Assembly (NCBI GenBank): GCA_022767515.1
Contig: JALENK010000083.1
Location: 1 to 64,000 of the forward strand
Reading direction: 5' to 3'
Source of the DNA: Clostridium sp.
GTDB lineage: Bacteria; Bacillota; Clostridia; Clostridiales; Clostridiaceae
Length of the DNA stretch: 64,000 nt
Notes under the pieces: generated by a model
Told to the model about the DNA's origin: nothing
Database searches by the model: none
What the model saw: the letters and a program-made list of their open reading frames with translations, nothing else
Position numbers and translations under genes: made by a program
Shown here: positions 53,580-62,946 of the stretch, piece by piece
Layout of the letters: each line of letters starts with the position of its first letter
Position numbering within the stretch: the stretch's first letter is position 1

Positions 53580-54521
53580 TTATATCATTACCTTTGCCCT
53601 AGTTTTTGAAGTTTCACCATCATAATCAAATGCTTCTATAGAAATTGTTACTGTCCTATTAAGTGGAACTGGAAGTTCACTTATATCTATAACAAATTCT
53701 GTATCTTCAGAATCTACTGTACCTATCCAATAATTGTTTTCAAAAATATTATAACCTAGTAAATCTATATCCTGATTCCTATTCCATGTTATTATTAATT
53801 GCTTATTCTTCTTAGTTACAAAAAGATTTTCAACAAAACCAGGTTGCATTAATAATTCAATATTATTGGGTCCCCAATTAGCATCAACCAAACTTCCTAC
53901 CCCTCTAACACTCTGTGCTTCACTAAATTGCCATATTCTCCATCTAGTCCATCCTCCTTGGTTTTTAGGAAATGGAGGATTATCTTTTATTGCTGTATAC
54001 ATAGCAATCCAAAGTGGCATATTTTTAAGAGGATAACCTCTACCTGGAACATAAAAATTATCATATAAATCTATAAAAAATGCTCCTGTATATAACATCA
54101 ATCTTCTGCGTGTCTTCTTTTCAAATCTCTTTCTAAATCTATCTATCCAGTTAATTAATGCTTCTGTGGAAATAGTCTTTTCTGTAGGTGTTTCAATATC
54201 AATTACTGGAAATAAATCTCCATAATCATGACTTCCAAAGCCTTGCATTAAAACACTAATAAAATCATCACATTGTCTATCTGCTGTATTTAAGTCATAG
54301 GAAGGAACTCCAAAATGATAAGCTCCTACTGGTATATTATATTCTCGTGCCTTTTTTGCAAATTCTAAAAACTTTCTATCTACTCTAAATCTACCACTTC
54401 CAGAACCTGATGACCTTAAATATAAAAAATCTATCTGCGTCTGAAGTATATTAAAATCTACATCTTGTGTATATTCATTAATATCTATCCCAAACAAACT
54501 TTTAGAATTTTTATCCTGCAT
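53580..54521 (-). CDS. GH25 lysozyme-like hydrolase with C-terminal FN3-like domain
   Basis: GIDINEYTQDVDF, FPVIDIETP, LWIAMYTA; C-terminal beta-sandwich LIITWNRNQDIDLLGYNIF. Confidence 0.85.
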   Translation of the reverse strand: MQDKNSKSLFGIDINEYTQDVDFNILQTQIDFLYLRSSGSGSGRFRVDRKFLEFAKKAREYNIPVGAYHFGVPSYDLNTADRQCDDFISVLMQGFGSHDYGDLFPVIDIETPTEKTISTEALINWIDRFRKRFEKKTRRRLMLYTGAFFIDLYDNFYVPGRGYPLKNMPLWIAMYTAIKDNPPFPKNQGGWTRWRIWQFSEAQSVRGVGSLVDANWGPNNIELLMQPGFVENLFVTKKNKQLIITWNRNQDIDLLGYNIFENNYWIGTVDSEDTEFVIDISELPVPLNRTVTISIEAFDYDGETSKTRAKVMI

Positions 54522-54580
54522 AAAACACCTAAAAAAATTAATCACTATATTATTATATTTTCTTTTTTTATATTTGTTAC

Positions 54581-55486
54581 TTATCTTTCAATCTTTAAGG
54601 ATTCATTAATTATTATATCAATTAATTCACTATAACTAATTCCTTTTCCAGCTGCACTTTTAGGTACTAAACTATTCTTAGTCATTCCTGGAAGTGTATT
54701 TACTTCTAAAATATATGGTACTTTATCTTCTGTTATTATCATATCAACTCTTGCACAAACTTCACACTTTAATGCCTTATATGTTTCCTTAGCCATTTTC
54801 TCTACTTTTTTATGAATCTCTTCTTCTAGCTCAACAATAACCTCACTTGCACCACCATCTTGATACTTAGCTGTAAAATCAAAAAATTCTGCATTTGGCT
54901 TTATTGCAACAATAGGGAACAATTCTCCATTAAATACTGGACAAGTAATTTCATCACCCTTAATAAACTTTTCAATCATTACTTCATTATCCCACTCATA
55001 TCCTGCCTTAACTGCATTCTCAATATCCTTTTCTTCCTTAACAATGAAAGTAGCAACACTTGAACCTCCATGTGTAGGCTTTACAACTACAGGATATCCG
55101 ATTTCTTTAATTTTTTGATAATCTATTTTTTCATTTTTCCTTACATTTATCCATGGTGCTGTTCTAATATTAGAAGCCACAAGCAAATTCTTTGTCATAT
55201 CCTTATCCATACAAGTAGCACTACTCAATGGTCCACATCCTGAATACGGTATTCCCATTGTTTGAAGTACAGACTGAACTGTTCCATCTTCTCCAAACTG
55301 ACCATGAAGTGCTAATAATGCAAAATCAATTCCTTGAACCTTATTTATTATATCTTCTTTTTTATCTATAACAACTGGTACTACATCATACTTACTTTTA
55401 TCAATATTATTTAATATTGACCTTCCACTTTCTAAAGATATATCTCTTTCTGATGAAATTCCACCCATAATAACTCCAATTTTCAC
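54581..55486 (-). CDS. ddl: D-alanine--D-alanine ligase
   Basis: GGISSERDISLESG, LHGQFGEDGTVQ, EVNTLPGMT. Confidence 0.97.
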   Translation of the reverse strand: MKIGVIMGGISSERDISLESGRSILNNIDKSKYDVVPVVIDKKEDIINKVQGIDFALLALHGQFGEDGTVQSVLQTMGIPYSGCGPLSSATCMDKDMTKNLLVASNIRTAPWINVRKNEKIDYQKIKEIGYPVVVKPTHGGSSVATFIVKEEKDIENAVKAGYEWDNEVMIEKFIKGDEITCPVFNGELFPIVAIKPNAEFFDFTAKYQDGGASEVIVELEEEIHKKVEKMAKETYKALKCEVCARVDMIITEDKVPYILEVNTLPGMTKNSLVPKSAAGKGISYSELIDIIINESLKIER

Positions 55487-55548
55487 TTTTTTTTACCTCC
55501 AAATAATTTTCTATGATATATTATATACAAAAATATAAAACAATTAAG

Positions 55549-55637
55549 TACCACCTATTTATAAAAAAAATAAAATAGTGGTATAATGGTTCTTTCTTAT
55601 GATTGGATAAATCTATGAACCATAATAAACACCACTA
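55549..55637 (-). terminator. Composite terminator downstream of nth
   Basis: TAGTGGT...TGGTTC inverted repeat followed (minus) by TTTTATTTTTTTT. Confidence 0.75.
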
Positions 55638-56261
55638 CCTATTTTTATAATACACACAATATTCTTTCAACCTACATTCAGCACATTTAGGTCTTTGTGC
55701 TGTGCAACAATATCTTCCATGAAATATCAATAAATGATGTGTCTTAGACCATCTACTTTTAACAATTTCTTTTCTAAGCTGCATTTCAACTTCCAAAACA
55801 TTATCTGAACTAGCTAAACCTAACCTATTGGATACCCTAAAAACATGTGTATCCACAGCAATAGAAGGAACATTAAATGCATTTGACAAAACAACATTTG
55901 CCGTTTTTCTACCAACACCAGCAAGTGTTATTAATTCCTCCATTGTATTTGGAACCTCTCCATTAAATTTCTGTATAAGCTGATTACACATAAGAATTAT
56001 ATTTTTAGACTTATTTCTGTATAAACCTATCTCTTTAATTCTTTCTTCTAGTTCATCATTACTAATTGTTAAGAATTCTACAAGACTAGGATAATCCTTA
56101 AATAATGTTTCTGTAACTTTATTTACTTTCTTATCCGTTGTTTGTGCTGATAAAATAGTAGCTACTAATAACTGAAATGGCGTTTCATAGTTTAATTCAC
56201 ACCTGGCATCTGGATACATTTCCTCTAAAATATCTAAAATTATTTTTGTTCTTCTCTTCAT
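55635..56261 (-). CDS. nth: Endonuclease III
   Basis: LLVATILSAQTTDKKVN, GVGRKTANVVLSNAF, C-terminal Fe-S cysteines. Confidence 0.97.
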   Translation of the reverse strand: MKRRTKIILDILEEMYPDARCELNYETPFQLLVATILSAQTTDKKVNKVTETLFKDYPSLVEFLTISNDELEERIKEIGLYRNKSKNIILMCNQLIQKFNGEVPNTMEELITLAGVGRKTANVVLSNAFNVPSIAVDTHVFRVSNRLGLASSDNVLEVEMQLRKEIVKSRWSKTHHLLIFHGRYCCTAQRPKCAECRLKEYCVYYKNR

Positions 56262-57017
56262 TTATTTATAGAATCCTCTATATTCCTCTGGTAATAATAC
56301 TGCTATCTTTCTCATTAGATATTGCATACATCTATCATCATACTCATGCTTTCCTTCACCATCTTCACGTTCTGGAAGTTTAAAGCCTTCTCCTACATTA
56401 ACTGTAACATCTGCATGATGCCATTCTTCACCACCCATATCACCATCTTCTGCTATTGGTAATAATTTATCAGTACCATTAATACCAATTGGTACTATAG
56501 TAGCCTTTGTAAGTCTTGCAATTAAAAGTATTCCTCTTTTTGCCTTAATTAATGCCCTTGTCCTACTTCTAGTTCCTTCTGGGAATATAAGAAGATTTTC
56601 TCCTTCCTTAACTGTTTTAACAATATTAGTTATAGCTTCCTTATCAGCAGTACCTGCCTTTATAGAAATATGTCTTACCATATTCATACCAATATTTGTA
56701 ATAGCATCGCCTTCTAGCTTAACTCCTGCAACGAAAACAGGGTCATACTTTTCTTTTAGCATATTTGATAAAACCAATCCATCTGTATTACTTAAGTGGT
56801 TACAGATAAATATTTTAGTTCCTTCTATTTTATCAATATTTTCAAAACCATTTATTTTTATATTTGCATACTTAGACATATATCTATTAATCAATTTTCT
56901 TCCCAATGCTACAACTGCTTTATCAGGTAATATCTTCATTACCATTCTCGTAAATGGTGATATCATAAATAAAACCTCCACACTCTGTTCATTTTTAACG
57001 TAACTATTATATATCAT
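56262..57017 (-). CDS. plsC: 1-acyl-sn-glycerol-3-phosphate acyltransferase
   Basis: NHLSNTDG (HX4D-like), FPEGTRSR. Confidence 0.92.
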   Translation of the reverse strand: MIYNSYVKNEQSVEVLFMISPFTRMVMKILPDKAVVALGRKLINRYMSKYANIKINGFENIDKIEGTKIFICNHLSNTDGLVLSNMLKEKYDPVFVAGVKLEGDAITNIGMNMVRHISIKAGTADKEAITNIVKTVKEGENLLIFPEGTRSRTRALIKAKRGILLIARLTKATIVPIGINGTDKLLPIAEDGDMGGEEWHHADVTVNVGEGFKLPEREDGEGKHEYDDRCMQYLMRKIAVLLPEEYRGFYK

Positions 57018-57023
57018 TGTATA

Positions 57024-57932
57024 TTAATTGTATATCCCCATTGATATATATTTTTCTCCACCATCTGGTGATATAACTAAAACCTTTTTATCTTTATCTA
57101 TTTTTTTTGCTAATTCAACTCCTGCATATATAGCAGCACCTGAAGATATTCCTACTAATACCCCCTCTTGTGCTGAGTATTCTACTGCCATATTTATTGC
57201 ATCCTTATCGCTAACCTTTACTACTTCATCTATATATTCTGGCTTATATACCTTTGGAATAAATCCAGCACCAATTCCTTGAATTCCATGTTTTCCTGCC
57301 TTTTCTCCGCTTATAACTGCAGAAGTTTCAGGCTCTACTGCAATAATTTTAACATTTTTATTTTTTTCCTTTAATTTCTTTCCTATTCCTGAAATAGTCC
57401 CTCCAGTACCGACACCTGCAATAACATAATCAACATCTGGAATATCTTTTAATATTTCTTCTGCTGTTGTTTCATAGTGCTTATCCATATTTGCCTCATT
57501 TTCAAATTGTTGAGGAATAAAATATCCACCTTGCTTTTCATATTCGATAGCCTTATCTATAGCACCCTTCATTCCTAAATTTCCCTCAGTTAATATAAGC
57601 TCTGCACCATAAGCACTTATTAAATCTCTTCTTTCCTTACTCATACTTTCTGGCATTACAATAATTACTTTATATCCTTTAAGCCTTCCAATCATAGCAA
57701 GTCCTATTCCAGTATTTCCACTTGTAGGTTCTATTATCGTCATTCCCTTTTTTAATTTTCCTGTCCTTTCAGCCTCTTCAATCATTCCAAGAGCAGCTCT
57801 ATCCTTTATGCTTCCTCCTGGATTAAACTTTTCTAGCTTCACATAAAGCTGTGCCATATTATTATCTACAACTTTGTTAGCCTTTAGTATAGGTGTATTT
57901 CCAATAAAGTCTAGTATGTTATTAATAACCAT
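57024..57932 (-). CDS. cysK: Cysteine synthase
   Basis: PGGSIKDRAA PLP lysine, EPTSGNTGIGLAMIG. Confidence 0.95.
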   Translation of the reverse strand: MVINNILDFIGNTPILKANKVVDNNMAQLYVKLEKFNPGGSIKDRAALGMIEEAERTGKLKKGMTIIEPTSGNTGIGLAMIGRLKGYKVIIVMPESMSKERRDLISAYGAELILTEGNLGMKGAIDKAIEYEKQGGYFIPQQFENEANMDKHYETTAEEILKDIPDVDYVIAGVGTGGTISGIGKKLKEKNKNVKIIAVEPETSAVISGEKAGKHGIQGIGAGFIPKVYKPEYIDEVVKVSDKDAINMAVEYSAQEGVLVGISSGAAIYAGVELAKKIDKDKKVLVISPDGGEKYISMGIYN

Positions 57933-57954
57933 TTTTAATCCTCCAACCTTTCTA

Positions 57955-57990
57955 ATAAAAATCGTCCCTATGCCTATAGAGACGAATATC
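57955..57990 (-). terminator. Terminator between CBS protein and cysK
   Basis: minus CGTCTCTATAGGCATAGGGACGATTTTTAT. Confidence 0.65.
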
Positions 57991-58007
57991 TTCAAATTTT
58001 TTACATA

Positions 58008-59273
58008 CTAATTTAATTTATTTTTCTTTTTCCATAATGGATATAAATATTCATCTACTATATCATGAATCTGAACTATGCCTATAAGCTTATTATCTTC
58101 ATCTATTACAGCCGTAGATGTTAAATCATACTTAGCAATCTGCTCTATAGCCTCAGTTACTGGAGCATCATGATTTGTTGTTATAATATTAGTTTCCATT
58201 ATTTCCTTCAAACTAGTATTTCCATCACCAATTAATATATCCTTCAAATTAACTAATCCCTTTAGTTTTCCTTCTTCATCAATAGTATATATATAATACA
58301 TTACATCTTCATCTGGATCTAATTCTTTTAATATTTCAATAGTTTCACTAATATTTAAATTATAATTTACTGCTACAAATTCTTTAGTCATAAGACTACC
58401 TACAGTCTCATCCTCATACTTTAATAATTCTTCTATCTCTTCTGCATCTTCTTTTTCTAAATTATATAATACTTTTTCTCTTTCTTCTCCTTCAAGTTCG
58501 TCTAGAAGATCAGCAATCTCATCATTATCCATATTTTCTAATAATTCTGCTGTCTTACTTTCTGATAAGTCCTTGATTATGCTTCCTTTAACATCATCAT
58601 CTTCAATTTCTTCAAAAGTATCTGCTGCTAAATCTTCATCAAGAGATTCAAATACTTGACTTCTTTCGCTTTCATCAAGTTCTTCTATAATATCTGCAAT
58701 ATCTGCTGGATGCAAGGAAGAAAGCTTTGTATTTAAATTTACATTTGAAGTATTTCCATTTATCAAATTTAATATTTCAATATCATCCCATAAGATAATC
58801 TTGTCATCACACTGTTTTCCTAGTAATTTCATTAAAGCTTTACCTAAATTAGGTAAACCTATTTTTTTAAATCTAGCAAGGTTTCCAACCTCTACAGAAA
58901 CAACCCTATACTCACCTGCAATTTCAGAAATCCTTAAATCACTAACTCTAACAACTTTTTTCTCATTAATATCTACAACTTTTTTATTTAATAAATTTTC
59001 AGATAGCAGATAAGTATATGTCCTTGGTATAATTTCTTTACTTCCTTTAACTCTTATAGCAATCTTTCCATTTGCTTCTGCAAAAAAACTTATTGTTCTA
59101 AATTCATAATCGAATATTGCTCCATTTTTCTTTAGCATATATCCAATTATTCTTGGCGAACCTTCATCTGTACTCACATAAATATCTTTTAACTCTCCAA
59201 TTATATATCCAAACTCATCTGTAATTTTTTTATTAAGGATATCTGTATAATTAAAATCTGTTAATCTTTTCAT
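58008..59273 (-). CDS. Soluble PRC-barrel/MgtE_N/CBS-pair protein (no transport domain)
   Basis: MgtE_N-like LHPADIADIIEELDESERSQVFESL, two CBS domains; ATG at 59273 with AGGAGG SD. Confidence 0.85.
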   Translation of the reverse strand: MKRLTDFNYTDILNKKITDEFGYIIGELKDIYVSTDEGSPRIIGYMLKKNGAIFDYEFRTISFFAEANGKIAIRVKGSKEIIPRTYTYLLSENLLNKKVVDINEKKVVRVSDLRISEIAGEYRVVSVEVGNLARFKKIGLPNLGKALMKLLGKQCDDKIILWDDIEILNLINGNTSNVNLNTKLSSLHPADIADIIEELDESERSQVFESLDEDLAADTFEEIEDDDVKGSIIKDLSESKTAELLENMDNDEIADLLDELEGEEREKVLYNLEKEDAEEIEELLKYEDETVGSLMTKEFVAVNYNLNISETIEILKELDPDEDVMYYIYTIDEEGKLKGLVNLKDILIGDGNTSLKEIMETNIITTNHDAPVTEAIEQIAKYDLTSTAVIDEDNKLIGIVQIHDIVDEYLYPLWKKKNKLN

Positions 59274-59280
59274 TTCTGTG

Positions 59281-59304
59281 CCTCCTATACACTTCATAGA
59301 GAGG
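59281..59304 (-). promoter_or_regulatory. SD-sequestering hairpin
   Basis: minus CCTC(T)CTAT-GAAGTGT-ATAGGAGG; the 3' arm is the AGGAGG SD of the downstream CDS. Confidence 0.7.
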
Positions 59305-59315
59305 CTATACAAAAA

Positions 59316-59396
59316 TCAGTAAATAATGTATAAGTCCCTCCCTAGAAGTTTTTTCAGTTTTGGATTTTCTATACTACTATGAGGTACTTCCTCCAT
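59316..59396 (-). CDS. Putative 26-aa leader peptide (uORF)
   Basis: MEEVPHSSIENPKLKKLLGRDLYIIY*; AAAGGTGG SD upstream; ends 11 nt before the SD hairpin. Confidence 0.6.
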   Translation of the reverse strand: MEEVPHSSIENPKLKKLLGRDLYIIY

Positions 59397-59430
59397 TATC
59401 TACACCACCTTTATCTTTTCTTCCTTTTAT

Positions 59431-59459
59431 ATTATATTTTCAACCACTAAAAATGTAAA
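59431..59459 (-). promoter_or_regulatory. Sigma-A-type promoter of leader/CBS gene
   Basis: minus TTTACA-N17-TATAAT. Confidence 0.75.
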
Positions 59460-59525
59460 CATAAAAATGATTATTTGTAAATGCTTTATTACTATGTTAA
59501 TATATTTTTGATATTTTATTAATTT

Positions 59526-59764
59526 AGGAGCAATATCTTGAGTACAAAGGTATTAATAAAGAAGGTAACAATAGAAAAAATATTATTTATACAAGAGTTT
59601 CAACTTCTAATCAAAAAGATGATTTAAAAAATTAAGTAGAATTTCTTAGATAATATGCTAATGCTAAGGGAATAATAGTAGATGATAGAATATATGGTTT
59701 AAGAAAATACAAGAATAAAATCAGAGAGGATGAAGAAGTTGAAAAGAGCATACAAAATAGAAAT
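59526..59764 (+). pseudogene. IS607-type TnpA serine recombinase remnant
   Basis: EQYLEYKGINKEGNNRKNIIYTRVSTSNQKDDLKN*VEFLR*YANAKGIIVDDRIYGLRKYKNKIREDEEVEKSIQNRN*; two CAA-to-TAA-type stops, missing HTH and an internal segment. Confidence 0.85.
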
Positions 59765-60899
59765 TAAACCAACTCAAGAACAAAAAGATAAGATACATCA
59801 AACCATTGGTGTATCGAGATTTATATATAATTTTTATATTGCTTATAATAAAGAAGTTTATAAAAGAGAAGGAAAGTTTATTAGTGGAATGGATTTTGCC
59901 AAATGGTTAAATAATGAATACATACCTAATAATCAAGATAAAAAATGGATTAAAGATGTATCTTCTAAAGCTACTAAACAGGCTATTATGAATGGAGATA
60001 GAGCGTTTAGAGATTTCTTTAAAAAGATTAAAGGATTTCCTAAGTTTAAGAAAAAGAAAAATCAAGATGTAAAAGCTTACTTTCCTAAGAATAATAAAAC
60101 TGATTGGACTATTGAAAGACATAGAGTAAAAATACCTACTCTTGGATGGGTAAGATTAAAAGAATTTGGATATATTCCTACAAATTCAATAGTTAAGAGT
60201 GGAACAGTTAGTCAAAAAGCTGATAGATACTATGTTTCTATATTAGTTCATGAAGATAATATTCAAGTATCAAAATCTAATAATGAAGGTATGGGAATTG
60301 ATGTAGGAATCAAAGATTTTGCAATATGTAGTAATAACAAAGTTTATAAGAATATAAATAAAACTTCAAAGGTCAAGAAAATTGAAAAGAAATTAAAAAG
60401 AGAACAAAGAAAACTTTCAAGGAAATATGAGAGTTTAAAAATAAGAAATAAAAAAGAGAAAGGAGAAGCTACTCGTCAAAATATTCAAAAACAAATATTC
60501 AAAGTACAAAAACTTCATCAAAGATTAAGTAATATAAGAACTGATTATATTAATAAAACATTATCTTCAATAGTAAAGCAAAAACCAAGCTATATAACTA
60601 TAGAAGATTTAAACGTAAGTGGAATGATGAAGAATAAGCATTTATCTAAAGCAATAGCAAGTCAAAAATTCTTTGAGTTTAGAACAAAGCTAATTTCTAA
60701 GTGCAAAGAAAATAATATAGAACTTAGAATAGTTGATAGATTTTATCCATCAAGTAAAACTTGTAGTAGTTGTGGAGAGATTAAGAAAGATTTAAAACTT
60801 AAAGATAGAGTTTATAAATGTAACTGTGGACTTATTATCAATAGAGATTTAAATGCAAGTATTAATCTTAAAAATGCTAAAAAATATAAGATAGCTTAA
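59730..60899 (+). CDS. tnpB: TnpB RNA-guided nuclease homologue
   Basis: RuvC motifs GIDVGIKDF (D), YITIEDLNVSGM (E), NRDLNAS (D); zinc finger CSSC...CNC; a TTG at 59739 is a possible alternative start. Confidence 0.93.
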   Translation: MKKLKRAYKIEIKPTQEQKDKIHQTIGVSRFIYNFYIAYNKEVYKREGKFISGMDFAKWLNNEYIPNNQDKKWIKDVSSKATKQAIMNGDRAFRDFFKKIKGFPKFKKKKNQDVKAYFPKNNKTDWTIERHRVKIPTLGWVRLKEFGYIPTNSIVKSGTVSQKADRYYVSILVHEDNIQVSKSNNEGMGIDVGIKDFAICSNNKVYKNINKTSKVKKIEKKLKREQRKLSRKYESLKIRNKKEKGEATRQNIQKQIFKVQKLHQRLSNIRTDYINKTLSSIVKQKPSYITIEDLNVSGMMKNKHLSKAIASQKFFEFRTKLISKCKENNIELRIVDRFYPSSKTCSSCGEIKKDLKLKDRVYKCNCGLIINRDLNASINLKNAKKYKIA

Positions 60900-61013
60900 A
60901 AACAAAAGCACTTATATATGTACGGAGGGCTAACTTCGGAATTTAAGCCTTTGGAGAACTATACCAAATTGTAGTAGCTTAGGCGAGGCGAGGTTCTATG
61001 AAGAAGGAAAATT
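60880..61013 (+). ncRNA. Candidate omega-RNA/right-end region
   Basis: tnpB-proximal region with GGCT...C(TTCG)G...AGCC hairpin, CTATAC/GTA(G)TAG and GCCT/AGGC stems. Confidence 0.45.
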
Positions 61014-61057
61014 CTCAATATGGATATATTTGACCATATTTTGAGTAGCAGAAATTT

Positions 61058-62932
61058 ATGAAACTTGCAAAAGACTTTCTTCCAATATCAATGGAAGATT
61101 TACAAAAAAGAAAAATTAAACAGCTAGATTTCATTATTGTTACTGGTGATGCTTATGTAGACCATCCTTCTTTTGGAACAGCTATAATTGGAAGAACTTT
61201 AGAAGCAAATGGTTTTACAGTTGGTATCATAGCACAACCCAATTGGCATGACACTACTGATTTTAAAAAATTAGGTCAGCCTAAATATGCATTTCTAGTC
61301 AATTCAGGAAATATAGATTCAATGGTTAATCATTATACAGCTGCAAAAAAGAAAAGACATGATGATTTTTACTCTCCCGGCGGAAAGGCTGGATTTAGAC
61401 CGGATAGAGCTGTAATTGTTTATTGTAATAGAATAAAAGAAGCATTTAAAAATGTACCAATATTAATAGGTGGTATCGAAGCTAGTCTTAGACGTTTTGC
61501 ACACTATGATTACTGGTCAGATAAGGTTAGAAAAAGTATATTATTAGATTCAAAAGCAGACTTACTAATGTATGGAATGGGAGAAAAAACTGTTGTTCAA
61601 ATTGCTGAGATGTTTAGATATGGAGCTAGCATTGATTCAATGACTAATATATTAGGAACATGCTATTTAACAAAAGATGTATCTAATTTAAAAAACTATG
61701 TGGAAGTGCCTTCATTTGAAGATGTCTCTACTGATAAGATGGCTTATGCAGAAGCTTATAAGCTTGAATATTACGAGCAAGACCCAGTAAATGGAAGAGG
61801 TATATATCAAAAACACTTAGATAGGTATTTAGTTCAAAATCCCCCTCAGACTCCTTTGACTAATGAAGAAATGGACTTTACATATAATATTCCTTATATG
61901 AGAACATATCATCCAATATATGAAGCGCAAGGTGGAATTCCAGCTATTAAAGAAGTAAAATTTTCAATAACAAGCCATAGAGGATGCTTTGGTTCTTGTT
62001 CCTTCTGTGCACTTACATTCCATCAAGGTAGAACAATACAAACACGTAATGCTGATTCAATAGTTAGTGAAGCTGAGTTACTTACAACATTACCTGATTT
62101 TAAAGGATATATTCATGATGTTGGTGGTCCAACTGCTAATTTTAGGCACAGAGCCTGTAAAAAACAGATTGAATATGGAACTTGTAAGAATCGTCAATGT
62201 ATGTTCCCTTCACCTTGTAAAAATATTATTATTGACCATAAAGAATACTTATCTGTTCTTAGAAGGATTAGAAGCATAAAAGGTATAAAAAAAGTATTTA
62301 TTCGTTCAGGTATAAGATATGATTACTTAATTTATGATAAGGATACAACCTTCTTCAACGAATTATGTAAATACCATATAAGTGGGCAGTTAAAGGTTGC
62401 ACCCGAACATATATCTGAAAGAGTGTTAAAACAGATGGGTAAGCCAACTCGTGATGTATATGATAAATTTGTTAATAAATATTTTGAAATAAACAAAAAA
62501 TTAGATAAAAAGCAATACTTAGTTCCATATTTAATGTCATCTCATCCTGGCTCTGACTTAAATGCAGCTATTGAACTTGCACAATATATTAAAAAGATGG
62601 GTTATACCCCTGAACAAGTACAGGATTTTTATCCAACTCCAGGAAGCCTTTCAACTACAATTTATTATACAGGCATAAATCCAATTACTGGTGAAAAAGT
62701 ATATACACCTAAAAAACAAAGCGAAAAGAATATGCAAAGAGCTTTAATTCAATTTGCTATGCCTGAAAACTATAATATTGTTAAGAAAGCACTTATAGAA
62801 GCTCACAGAGAAGATTTAATCGGTAATTCTCAAAAATGCCTAATTCCTGCACATCCTCCAAAAAATAATAAAAACACATCAAAAAAGAAAAATAATAATT
62901 ATAAACATAAAAAAGGAGTGTCGCTTAAATAG
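61058..62932 (+). CDS. YgiQ-family radical SAM protein
   Basis: [43 protein letters not shown]. Confidence 0.95.
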   Translation: MKLAKDFLPISMEDLQKRKIKQLDFIIVTGDAYVDHPSFGTAIIGRTLEANGFTVGIIAQPNWHDTTDFKKLGQPKYAFLVNSGNIDSMVNHYTAAKKKRHDDFYSPGGKAGFRPDRAVIVYCNRIKEAFKNVPILIGGIEASLRRFAHYDYWSDKVRKSILLDSKADLLMYGMGEKTVVQIAEMFRYGASIDSMTNILGTCYLTKDVSNLKNYVEVPSFEDVSTDKMAYAEAYKLEYYEQDPVNGRGIYQKHLDRYLVQNPPQTPLTNEEMDFTYNIPYMRTYHPIYEAQGGIPAIKEVKFSITSHRGCFGSCSFCALTFHQGRTIQTRNADSIVSEAELLTTLPDFKGYIHDVGGPTANFRHRACKKQIEYGTCKNRQCMFPSPCKNIIIDHKEYLSVLRRIRSIKGIKKVFIRSGIRYDYLIYDKDTTFFNELCKYHISGQLKVAPEHISERVLKQMGKPTRDVYDKFVNKYFEINKKLDKKQYLVPYLMSSHPGSDLNAAIELAQYIKKMGYTPEQVQDFYPTPGSLSTTIYYTGINPITGEKVYTPKKQSEKNMQRALIQFAMPENYNIVKKALIEAHREDLIGNSQKCLIPAHPPKNNKNTSKKKNNNYKHKKGVSLK

Positions 62933-62946
62933 CGACACTCTCTTTT
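62914..62946. terminator. Bidirectional terminator
   Basis: gagtgtcgct/agcgacactc stem. Confidence 0.85.

Larger units (their letters stand above)
59526..61013 (+). mobile_element. Decayed IS607-type element (tnpA remnant + tnpB + 3' structured region); exact ends not determined
   Basis: tnpA remnant overlapping tnpB start, then GC-richer structured region. Confidence 0.75.

Noticed and set aside
59273-59424. M-box, manganese or NiCo riboswitch upstream of the CBS gene
   Set aside because: I could not match any of their conserved core motifs; the uORF/SD-hairpin explanation fits better. A Rfam covariance search would be decisive.
60900-61057. IStron (group I intron) at the IS607 element
   Set aside because: Only about 115-150 nt follow tnpB, too short for a group I intron core.
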